Shown piece after piece: positions 1 through 5,489 of a stretch of 8,835 bases of DNA. Source of the stretch: Candidatus Delongbacteria bacterium (GTDB taxonomy: Bacteria > UBA4055); the NCBI GenBank assembly GCA_028702975.1, contig JAQVNT010000057.1, forward strand, positions 1 through 8,835. The letters run 5' to 3'. The notes under the pieces are model-generated. The model was not told the DNA's origin and did not search any database. It worked only from the letters and a program-made list of their open reading frames with translations. Positions within the stretch are counted from its first letter, which is position 1. Each line of letters opens with the position of its first letter. A program made the position numbers and the translations under genes.

Positions 1-691
1 GCGGGTCCTGAATGTAGAACCTGCCCTCCTCAAAGGCTTTCGAGCCGACCGCGTTGCCGCTTTCGATCCGCAGAAAATCTGCGAATCCCTCCACTCCCGC
101 CGCAAGTACATCCTCGCCTGCGAGGATGAGGGCGAGCCCGTCCCTGCCGTTCTTCATCCTGTTCGCCCGGATATAGACAGGCGGGATAGTCTGGTTGAAC
201 CTCATGATCTTTTCCGCCGTCTCTTTCCCGTACTGGTCTGTCAGCTTCGCCGTTATCCAGTCCGGGTGGGACGAGTATAGCGCTCGCTTGGACGACTTGC
301 CGGCTTCAGTCATCACAAGCTCCGTCATCCGCCTGAGGATCGCATTAATATATTTGAACTTGCCCTGCCCGAGAATCTCCTTCGAAAGCTCAACATACTC
401 GTTCACAATAGAATAATCCGTCGAGCTGTCGAGGTAGAAAAATTCGACACCCGCGCACAGGATGAGCATTTCCGCCTTTATGTCCTGATCTTCAATATTT
501 TTATCTATCTTTTCGCAGAGGAATTTTTCAATAAAGCTGAAGTGCCTGAAGAACTGGTTGACGAGGTTTATCAGCCTCCGTTTGTCCCTGTCGTCAAGGT
601 CTTTTAGTATCTCGGGATAAAGCGACTCGAAAGAAAGCCTGTCGTTGTATATCCGCATAACCGTATTGAAATAAAGTTTTCTCAGATTCAT
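1..691 (-). CDS. rsmB: 16S rRNA (cytosine-C5)-methyltransferase RsmB, N-terminal part (cut by window edge)
   Basis: The minus-strand frame starting with ATG at 691-689 stays open to the left edge for 230 codons without a stop. Residues about 5-140 look like the NusB-type RNA-binding domain that opens RsmB/Sun proteins (NQFFRHFSFIEKFL, the LILCAGVEFFYLDS helix, the KYINAILRRM helix). They are followed by the conserved linker into the methyltransferase (SSHPDWITAKLTDQYG near 147-162, PPVYIRANRMK, then FYIQDP at the edge, where the family has FYVQDPAS). The SAM-binding motifs and catalytic cysteines lie outside the window. RsmB methylates C967 of 16S rRNA in E. coli. The start overlaps the stop of the upstream lipoprotein gene as ATGA, so translation is probably coupled. 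The first 180 bases of the window are clearly richer in G+C than the rest. Identity is confident; the C-terminal half is unseen. Confidence 0.9.
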   Translation of the reverse strand, partial: MNLRKLYFNTVMRIYNDRLSFESLYPEILKDLDDRDKRRLINLVNQFFRHFSFIEKFLCEKIDKNIEDQDIKAEMLILCAGVEFFYLDSSTDYSIVNEYVELSKEILGQGKFKYINAILRRMTELVMTEAGKSSKRALYSSHPDWITAKLTDQYGKETAEKIMRFNQTIPPVYIRANRMKNGRDGLALILAGEDVLAAGVEGFADFLRIESGNAVGSKAFEEGRFYIQDP

Positions 692-1179
692 TTTTTGTCT
701 AAATAGATCGAAAGCGCATTGCGCCTTAATGTTTTCTGAAGGAAATACAGCCTCACGGTGCATGATATCCTGTCATTTTCTTCGAATATCCCGTCGCCGG
801 CGGCGGTCGTAACGGTAAATATCCTCTCCTCGTCAGGATCTATTCCGAACGAAGGCTCTTTAAGGTAGTCCGACGCTTTTATTTCGTATGTTTTTAAGGT
901 AACGCCGTATTCGTTATTTATCTGAAGTATCACAAATCTGTTATTTTCTATTTTGAAAGTTTTGACCGTTCTCGACATGTTTTTCATTCTGAGCGTGAGG
1001 TCAAGAGGTTTTCCCTTGGCAAAAGTGCCGTTTTCGGAAGTTAAAAAGTACGAAACGCCGTCTATTTCGAGCGATGCGAATTTAGGCTTTCCCGTACCTG
1101 TCCTCTTATCGCCTGAAGTACCTGCGCAACTTGTGATCAGCATAAAAGCAGTTAATAATAGAGCCGAAATTTTAAACAT
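688..1179 (-). CDS. small lipoprotein with BsuPI-like beta domain
   Basis: This encodes 163 residues. The start MFKISALLLTAFMLITSC is a bacterial lipoprotein signal: basic n-region, hydrophobic core, and an ITSC lipobox placing the lipidated cysteine at residue 18. A Gly/Thr/Lys-rich linker follows (about 19-33), then a beta-rich domain. Residues about 55-125 (PLDLTLRMKNMSRTVKTFKI, then a PDEERIFTV segment) resemble the BsuPI/Ig-like fold, in which a strand of the type LTLRVTN is followed by a charged turn and a strand after Pro-Asp/Gly-Glu. That assignment rests on pattern alone and is moderate at best. I recognise no enzyme motif. The start codon overlaps the end of the HD-GYP gene by 8 bases and its stop overlaps rsmB by 4, so it is an embedded member of the operon. 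The likely location is the periplasmic face of the inner or outer membrane; its partner is unknown. Confidence 0.82.
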   Translation of the reverse strand: MFKISALLLTAFMLITSCAGTSGDKRTGTGKPKFASLEIDGVSYFLTSENGTFAKGKPLDLTLRMKNMSRTVKTFKIENNRFVILQINNEYGVTLKTYEIKASDYLKEPSFGIDPDEERIFTVTTAAGDGIFEENDRISCTVRLYFLQKTLRRNALSIYLDKK

Positions 1180-2665
1180 CTATATTTCCGGTATCTCTTG
1201 CTTCAAGATAGGTCTGATAGAGGTTTTCGTTTATGAACATATCGACTAACTCTTTATCCAGCTCGCCGTCCTTTGCCATGAACCCGAGTATCTGCCTTGC
1301 CTTATCGACCGGAATAGCCTTTTTATAAGGTCTGTCCGATGCCGTCAGTGCTTCAAAAACATCCGCCACCGCCAGTATCCTTGACTGAAGCATTATCTCC
1401 TCTCCGCGTACATTGAACGGGTATCCGCTTCCGTCGAGCATTTCGTGGTGGGCTCCGGCGATCTTGGGGATGTCTTTCAGTTCATCCGTGAACGGTACGG
1501 TTTCCAGTATGTCAAGCGTGTTTGTAACATGGCGCTTCATCTTTTCCCATTCCTCGGGCGAAAAATTCCCCTTAACGAAATGTGTAAGCATGTATATCTC
1601 TTCTTCTTCGAGATAATTATGCTCCTCTCCCTGAAAATCAACAAACTTCTTGTTCCCGATCTCGACGATCTTAGCTTTATCTTCATCCGAACAAGGTCCG
1701 GGCAGGTTCTTGTCCATAATAAATTTAAGGTCGGCGTCTATCCGAGCTATAAAATCTTTCTTGAGCTCTTCGTCGTGTATGTGGAAATCCGTGGAGAATT
1801 TTATGACCTCGAACCTGTTCTTTATTACCGCTATATCATCCTCTTCGAGCTTATTCCTTTTTTCAAGGACATTTTCAGGTACGGCGACCTTGCCTACATC
1901 GTGCAGAAGAGCGGCGTATTTGAGCTCTTCAAGCTTTTCGTCGCTGAAATATATATTCTTGAAATTTCCGTCATCTTTATGATTGATGTGCTCGGCGATC
2001 ATGCGTGATATATAAGCGACCCTCTTCGAGTGTCCGGCAGTGTGCGGACTTCTGGCTTCGATAGCCTCGGAGAACGCTTCAACAAGAGCTTTATAAAGGT
2101 TCTTGTTGGCCTCGAGAAGCCTCGCGTTCGAGAGCGCCACTGCCGCCTGGCTCGCGAGAGAAAGAATGATAGCCTCGAATTCCTTTGAAAAAGGAACAAT
2201 CTTTCCGCTGCCGTCCATCTGGTTGATAAGCTGGATCACACCGAGAACGTTGCCCTCATTGTCATTCATGGGTACGGACAGCATCGAGACGGTTCTGTAG
2301 CCTGTCCTCTCGTCGTACGATTTGTTGAAGGAATAAGGCTTGTCATCCGGAATTGTGTAGCAGTCCTCAATATTGACCGTATCGCCTGTTATAGCAGTAT
2401 ATCCAGCTATCGACCTCATTTCCAGCGGTACGGAGAACGACCTGAAAACACTTTCCTTCCCTTTTTTTGAAAGAGAAACTGTCTTGGTCGCCTGAAATAT
2501 CAGTTCAGTTTTTTTCTCGTCCTTGATATAGAGCGAGCATGCGTCACAGTCCGCGAACTCTATTATCTCGTCCACGATCAGATTGAACAGGTTCTGGAGT
2601 TTTGTCTCCGAGCTTAGTGCTATCCCGATCCTGTTGAATGCGAAAACAAGTTCTTTATAATCCAT
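1172..2665 (-). CDS. GAF domain plus HD-GYP domain signalling protein (predicted cyclic-di-GMP phosphodiesterase)
   Basis: This encodes 497 residues, with no signal peptide or membrane segment, so it is probably cytoplasmic. A GAF sensor domain covers about 17-180 (ACSLYIKDE, SIAGYTAITGDTVNIEDCY, SVPMNDNEGNVLGVIQLIN). An alpha-helical linker leads to an HD-GYP domain from about 190. Expected metal and signature residues are present: GHSKRV (H212), LLHDVGK (H255, D256), H379 in KRHV, the full HHEMLDGSGYP motif (406-416) and D435 in ADVFEALTA. HD-GYP domains of this type hydrolyse cyclic-di-GMP or related dinucleotides; activity here is inferred. About 95 residues (275-368), acidic and probably helical, are inserted between the HD motif and the SPEEWEKMKRH segment, which usually follow each other closely. 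I recall a similar long-insert variant in other diderms. The gene starts 11 bases after the small membrane peptide gene, with AAAGG/GGCGG-type purines upstream, and its last 8 bases overlap the lipoprotein gene. Confidence 0.93.
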   Translation of the reverse strand: MDYKELVFAFNRIGIALSSETKLQNLFNLIVDEIIEFADCDACSLYIKDEKKTELIFQATKTVSLSKKGKESVFRSFSVPLEMRSIAGYTAITGDTVNIEDCYTIPDDKPYSFNKSYDERTGYRTVSMLSVPMNDNEGNVLGVIQLINQMDGSGKIVPFSKEFEAIILSLASQAAVALSNARLLEANKNLYKALVEAFSEAIEARSPHTAGHSKRVAYISRMIAEHINHKDDGNFKNIYFSDEKLEELKYAALLHDVGKVAVPENVLEKRNKLEEDDIAVIKNRFEVIKFSTDFHIHDEELKKDFIARIDADLKFIMDKNLPGPCSDEDKAKIVEIGNKKFVDFQGEEHNYLEEEEIYMLTHFVKGNFSPEEWEKMKRHVTNTLDILETVPFTDELKDIPKIAGAHHEMLDGSGYPFNVRGEEIMLQSRILAVADVFEALTASDRPYKKAIPVDKARQILGFMAKDGELDKELVDMFINENLYQTYLEARDTGNIDV

Positions 2666-2676
2666 TAAAGCCGCCT

Positions 2677-2835
2677 TTACTTGATTTCTTCGTATTCGGC
2701 CTCTTCGATTCTGTCGGTACTCTTCTTTTTATCACGGCCTGTCTGCAGAATAACTTCCGCTTTCCCTTTTATTCTTCCGATCTGATATGCCATATAGACT
2801 ATCACGATGATTATTAGTGTTCCCAGAAACGGCAT
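2677..2835 (-). CDS. small single-pass membrane protein, 52 residues
   Basis: A short open frame, ATG at 2835-2833 to TAA at 2679-2677, fills the space between the deoxynucleoside kinase and the HD-GYP gene. The start is preceded by AGAGGT a few bases upstream, a fair ribosome-binding site. The product opens with a hydrophobic segment (about residues 3-18, FLGTLIIIVIVYMAYQ), followed by a basic stretch (GRIKGKAE, then DKKK around 35-38) and a short acidic tail ending EEAEYEEIK. This layout predicts a membrane-anchored peptide with its tail in the cytoplasm (positive-inside). The ending recalls the YEEI-type tails of small Bacteroidota proteins such as DUF4834, but that is a loose resemblance. 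It sits 14 bases after the kinase and 11 before the HD-GYP gene, the same tight spacing as its neighbours, which supports its being a real gene. Function unknown. Confidence 0.72.
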   Translation of the reverse strand: MPFLGTLIIIVIVYMAYQIGRIKGKAEVILQTGRDKKKSTDRIEEAEYEEIK

Positions 2836-2849
2836 CTTACCTCTTTTGT

Positions 2850-3488
2850 TTAGATTTTCAGATATTTGCTGTCGTCTATACCGTTTTCGATCTCTTTGAG
2901 TATAACTTCGATATGTTCCTTATTTTCAGGATCGAGCCCGTCAATATTAACGATCAGCAGCGGACATTCCCTGAAGTGATCAAAAAAATACATGTAACCC
3001 TTGTTCAATCCTTCAATATACTCGGCATTTATATCCTTTTCGTAGATCCGCTTTTTACTTTTCACCCTTTCGTACAGAACTGCCGGATCATGAGCGTGGA
3101 GGTAGATCACGACATCGGGGGTTCTTATGTTCAGATTCATAACTTTAAGCACCTGATTGTAAAGGGCAAGATTCTGGTCGTCGAGATTGTACGATGCGTA
3201 GATCTGATCCTTGTTAAATATGTAGTTCGCAACGATATTCGAGCTGAAAAGATCCCCGTAAGGTATTTCGATCTGCTGCTGATACCTCACCGTTAAAAAG
3301 AACAGCTGAAGAGGCAGCGCGAACTTTTCCGGATTCTGATAAAAATCGCTCAGGAACGGGTTTTCGTAATAATTATCCCTGATCAGTTTTGCCTTGAGCT
3401 TTTCGGACAGTTTCTGCGCAAGAAGGTTCTTTCCGCTTCCCATAGCGCCTTCCACCGCAATATATATCTGGTTAAGATTGAATTTCAT
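2850..3488 (-). CDS. deoxynucleoside kinase family protein with substituted P-loop
   Basis: This encodes 212 residues, the usual length for the bacterial deoxyadenosine/deoxyguanosine kinase family, which phosphorylates deoxynucleosides for dNTP salvage. A Walker A-like loop lies at 14-21 (GAMGSGKN). The ENPFLSDFY block (42-50) and LFFLTVRYQQQ (62-72) are family hallmarks, D38 sits where the catalytic acid is expected, and a lid region (RVKSKKRIYEKDI, 141-153) precedes a helical C-terminus. Two positions are odd. Residue 21, normally Thr or Ser after the P-loop lysine, is Asn. The DRS/SDY-type motif expected near 86-89 reads VANY, with Asn88 where Asp is expected. Both residues normally support magnesium/phosphate chemistry, so activity may be changed or lost. 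The start overlaps the folK stop as ATGA; folK next to such a kinase is an arrangement I recall from other diderm groups. Family assignment is strong; substrate and activity are uncertain. Confidence 0.88.
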   Translation of the reverse strand: MKFNLNQIYIAVEGAMGSGKNLLAQKLSEKLKAKLIRDNYYENPFLSDFYQNPEKFALPLQLFFLTVRYQQQIEIPYGDLFSSNIVANYIFNKDQIYASYNLDDQNLALYNQVLKVMNLNIRTPDVVIYLHAHDPAVLYERVKSKKRIYEKDINAEYIEGLNKGYMYFFDHFRECPLLIVNIDGLDPENKEHIEVILKEIENGIDDSKYLKI

Positions 3489-3976
3489 TTCATGCTCATT
3501 TTACTTACTTTCGAACTGTCCGCGCACTCTGATAAAAGCACGCTGACCGTCTTACCCGTCACCGGATCTTGTGCGTCAGGTTCGATCTCGCATACAGGCA
3601 CAAGAACGAATTTTCTATTTCTGAACTCAGTGTGCGGTATCTTCAGGTCTTCAGTGTCGATCTTCCTCTCGCCGAAAAGGATTATGTCAATGTCTATCGT
3701 TCTGGGTCCGTACTTAATTTCCCTGACCCTGCCCAGATCGCTCTCTATCGTCCCAATCACCCCGATAAGCTGCTCAGGATCTCCTTCAAATGTGCCTGAT
3801 ACTGCGATATTGACAAAATCGTCCTGTTCCTTTAATCCCACAGGTTCGGTTTCATAGTAGGACGAAACGCTGTCGGCATCAAAACCCGAGCTCATCAGTC
3901 CCGAAAGAGCTGCATTGATATTTTCTTTCCTGTCCCCGACATTGCTTCCCAGCGACAGTATTATCTTTTCATTCAT
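3485..3976 (-). CDS. folK: 2-amino-4-hydroxy-6-hydroxymethyldihydropteridine pyrophosphokinase (HPPK)
   Basis: This encodes 163 residues, full length for FolK, which transfers pyrophosphate from ATP to 6-hydroxymethyl-7,8-dihydropterin in folate biosynthesis in the cytoplasm. Visible family features are the LSLGSNVGDR start (7-16), SSYYETEPVG (38-47), the signature KYGPRTIDIDIILFG (88-102) with magnesium ligands D95 and D97, and LKIPHTEFRNRKFVLVPVCEI (111-131). Asp replaces the usual His in the final (H)P position (QDPVTGK), a mild deviation. The start is well defined: AAGGAG at 3987-3982 lies 5 bases upstream of ATG 3976-3974. It is the first gene of the minus-strand cluster and reads away from the AT-rich divergent gap, so its promoter should lie there. 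Its final codons overlap the deoxynucleoside kinase gene by 4 bases. Confidence 0.96.
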   Translation of the reverse strand: MNEKIILSLGSNVGDRKENINAALSGLMSSGFDADSVSSYYETEPVGLKEQDDFVNIAVSGTFEGDPEQLIGVIGTIESDLGRVREIKYGPRTIDIDIILFGERKIDTEDLKIPHTEFRNRKFVLVPVCEIEPDAQDPVTGKTVSVLLSECADSSKVSKMSMK

Positions 3977-3981
3977 TGCGG

Positions 3982-3987
3982 CTCCTT
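3982..3987 (-). promoter_or_regulatory. Shine-Dalgarno site of folK
   Basis: AAGGAG on the minus strand lies 5 bases before the folK ATG. It is the clearest ribosome-binding site on this strand and fixes the folK start. Confidence 0.8.
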
Positions 3988-4021
3988 ATGTTACCGTTTG
4001 ATAATATAAACATAAAATTGT

Positions 4022-4047
4022 GTTTTATAAAGAAGTTTTATAAAGAA
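4022..4047. repeat. perfect 13-bp tandem direct repeat in the divergent promoter gap
   Basis: GTTTTATAAAGAA occurs twice, head to tail without a gap, at 4022-4034 and 4035-4047. Each copy contains the 8-base palindrome TTTATAAA (4024-4031 and 4037-4044), so the two palindromes are 13 bases apart. Just upstream, ATAAAA (4012-4017) and TTTTAT (4023-4028) also form a short inverted repeat around TTGTG. The repeat could be a duplicated -10 region, a pair of operator half-sites, or simple slippage in AT-rich DNA. Its exact identity and location between divergent genes are observed; any function is inferred. Confidence 0.9.
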
Positions 4048-4059
4048 ATTTAGTGAATT

Positions 4060-4065
4060 AAAGGA
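4060..4065 (+). promoter_or_regulatory. Shine-Dalgarno-like AAAGGA upstream of the prolyl isomerase, pointing to an out-of-frame ATG
   Basis: AAAGGA directly abuts the TTG at 4066 (too close to serve it) but lies 8 bases before ATG 4074-4076, an ideal spacing. That ATG is one base out of frame with the isomerase. The site therefore raises a start-codon or frameshift question. Confidence 0.55.
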
Positions 4066-4078
4066 TTGATATTATGCG

Positions 4079-4086
4079 AAAAAAAA
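4079..4086 (+). other. A8 homopolymer at the 5' end of the prolyl isomerase gene
   Basis: Eight consecutive A residues follow ATGCG. From ATG 4074 the A8 puts translation into a 55-codon frame that ends at TGA 4239-4241. With seven A residues the same ATG would read MRKKCIFQAMVK and continue straight into the isomerase signal sequence. The tract is therefore a possible slippage site, recent indel or sequencing error. Confidence 0.6.
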
Positions 4087-4101
4087 TGTATTTTTCAAGC
4101 T

Positions 4102-4695
4102 ATGGTAAAAGTGGTGCTTCTTATACTGACATATCAGTGCGTGCTTTTTTGCGGATGCGGAAAATGCGACAGCCTGCGATTTTATACGGAGTCAGCCGTG
4201 ATGGAGACCGATTCGGGTATGATAAGGTTCACTTTCTTTGAAAAAGACGCCCCGGAACATGTCGGGAATTTCAAAAATCTTGTCGGGAGAGGGTATTACG
4301 ACGGAAAACCTTTTCACAGAGTTATAACTGATTTCGTCATTCAGGCGGGCAGGGATCAGTCGAGTTCATATTCTTCTCTTGAGCCGGAGATCGGCAGGAT
4401 ACATTTTAAAGGAGCTCTGGCGGCAGCCAGAATGGGTGACGAAATAAACCCGGCGAGAAGATCGGACGGCTATGAATTCTATATTTCTCTTAAACCTCTA
4501 CCGGAACTTGACGGGAAATACACCGTTTTCGGCCGGGTAGCGGAGGGATTCGATACCGTTAAAAGGATATCTGGGGTCGGAACTGACGGAACTGACAGAC
4601 CTTTTAAAGATATTCTGATAAACAGAACTTATCTTGAAAAATATTTTGATGCGGAAAAATACGGATATTTCACAAGAATTTCGGAGAGCAGATGA
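4102..4695 (+). CDS. cyclophilin-type peptidyl-prolyl cis-trans isomerase, exported (probable lipoprotein)
   Basis: From ATG 4102 the product has 197 residues. Its start MVKVVLLILTYQCVLFCGC is a short, strongly hydrophobic export signal with a lipobox-like FCGC ending at Cys19, so it is probably lipid-anchored and acts on periplasmic or outer-membrane clients. The rest is a compact bacterial cyclophilin: GMIRFTFFEKDAPEHVGNFK (39-58), FHRV (71-74, with the catalytic-type Arg), FVIQAG (78-83), GALAAAR (104-110) and YEFYISL (124-130, where the family has SQFFI), then the GKYTVFGRV strand. These proteins catalyse proline isomerisation during folding. An in-frame TTG at 4066 would add 12 residues. 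A better-placed Shine-Dalgarno/ATG (4074) is off by one base across an A8 run, and ATG 4102 itself lacks an obvious ribosome-binding site, so the true start is uncertain. The stop overlaps the PASTA gene start as ATGA. Confidence 0.85.
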   Translation: MVKVVLLILTYQCVLFCGCGKCDSLRFYTESAVMETDSGMIRFTFFEKDAPEHVGNFKNLVGRGYYDGKPFHRVITDFVIQAGRDQSSSYSSLEPEIGRIHFKGALAAARMGDEINPARRSDGYEFYISLKPLPELDGKYTVFGRVAEGFDTVKRISGVGTDGTDRPFKDILINRTYLEKYFDAEKYGYFTRISESR

Positions 4696-5489
4696 AAAAG
4701 TCAGATCTGATCTTATCGGTAAAAAAATATTACATCCCCTTTCTGACGGCGGCTATAATTCTGGGTGTAATACTTACAGCGTTCGCGCTTTACATGGACA
4801 ATGTCTTCATGCCCGGTTATGCGAGAACTGGTGAGGAATTCCCGGTCCCCGATCTTAAGGGTTACGGGATCGATCAGGCTAAGATGATACTTGAGACCGA
4901 AGGGTTCAGGCTTTCGGACGAATTGAACGAAAAAACCGATATGGACACCCCTCCCGGAACGATCCTCGAGCAGTATCCGAAAGCCGGAGCGAAATGTAAA
5001 CCCGACAGGAAGATATATGTGACCGTATCAAAAGGAGCGCTGCCTGTTATCGTGCCTGATCTGATCGGGCTGTCCCCCAAGGACGCTAAATACCGGCTGA
5101 CAGAGTCGAGGCTGGTCCTCGACAGCGTGCTCTATGAGTTCAGCACGGATTACCCTGAAGGAGTGGTAATGGGGCAGACGCTGGTTGTAAACGACACCGT
5201 CGCTATTGGCGACAGCATCATGATAGTGATAAGCGTGGGCAATCATCCGTCCGAATTCGTGATACCAGACCTGAAAGGAAAGATACTGTCGGCGGCGGCG
5301 GAAACTGTCGGCAGGAGCGGTTTTAAGATTGCTGAGATCGTGTATCTAAAAAATGAGGATTATCTTCCCAATACGGTGCTGGACCAGAAACCGCCTGCCG
5401 GAGAGGTCGTTTATCAGGGCGCCGAGATCAGACTTCTCGTTTCCAGCCTGACAGACACTGAGGAAAAAGAGGAGAACGGCGATGAATAA
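4692..5489 (+). CDS. membrane-anchored protein with three PASTA domains, no kinase domain
   Basis: This encodes 265 residues. A short basic cytoplasmic start (MKKSDLILSVKK) leads into one membrane helix (about 15-34), and the remainder is periplasmic. Three PASTA repeats follow at about 49-114, 118-183 and 188-251, each beginning with a PDL(K/I)G motif (VPDLKG, VPDLIG, IPDLKG) and containing the D/E-x-P-x-G turn typical of the family (DTPPGT, DYPEGV, and LDQKPPAGE in repeat 3). A short acidic tail ends the protein (TEEKEENGDE). PASTA domains bind peptidoglycan or beta-lactam-like ligands in Ser/Thr kinases and penicillin-binding proteins; here there is neither, a form I know from Bacteroidota/Chlorobi-type genomes. 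A structural or sensing role at the cell wall is inferred. The start overlaps the isomerase stop by 4 bases and the end overlaps cdsA by 8. Confidence 0.93.
   Translation: MKKSDLILSVKKYYIPFLTAAIILGVILTAFALYMDNVFMPGYARTGEEFPVPDLKGYGIDQAKMILETEGFRLSDELNEKTDMDTPPGTILEQYPKAGAKCKPDRKIYVTVSKGALPVIVPDLIGLSPKDAKYRLTESRLVLDSVLYEFSTDYPEGVVMGQTLVVNDTVAIGDSIMIVISVGNHPSEFVIPDLKGKILSAAAETVGRSGFKIAEIVYLKNEDYLPNTVLDQKPPAGEVVYQGAEIRLLVSSLTDTEEKEENGDE

Larger units (their letters stand above)
3977..4073. promoter_or_regulatory. divergent AT-rich intergenic region, probable promoters for both clusters
   Basis: This is the only non-coding stretch in the window and separates the two divergent operons, so both leftward and rightward promoters should be here. 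It is very AT-rich from about 3996. On the minus strand, a TATATT/TATTAT -10-like sequence (complement of 4001-4008) lies upstream of the folK ribosome-binding site. A weak TTTATA lies 17 bases further upstream (complement of 4026-4031). On the plus strand, two copies of TATAAA (4026-4031 and 4039-4044) could serve as -10 elements, but I find no convincing -35 at proper spacing. No Bacteroidota-type TAnnTTTG element is clear. Placement of individual boxes is tentative. Confidence 0.4.

Noticed and set aside
1445..2008. A 187-residue open frame on the plus strand
   Set aside because: It lies wholly antisense to the conserved HD-GYP coding region, shows no domain or ribosome-binding site, and is rich in residues produced by reading that gene backwards.
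2817..3296. A 159-residue open frame on the plus strand
   Set aside because: It is antisense to the deoxynucleoside kinase, which has clear family motifs; the hydrophobic look comes from the complementary codons.
3977..4065. Riboswitch or structured RNA in the divergent gap
   Set aside because: The gap is short and AT-rich with only a 6-base inverted repeat; no conserved riboswitch core or GC-rich stem is visible.
4074..4241. 55-codon frame from ATG 4074 as a separate leader peptide gene
   Set aside because: It has a good ribosome-binding site but overlaps the isomerase in another frame and has no signal or domain. The one-base relation to the isomerase signal makes a frameshift or start problem the simpler reading, so I report it as a finding and not as a gene.
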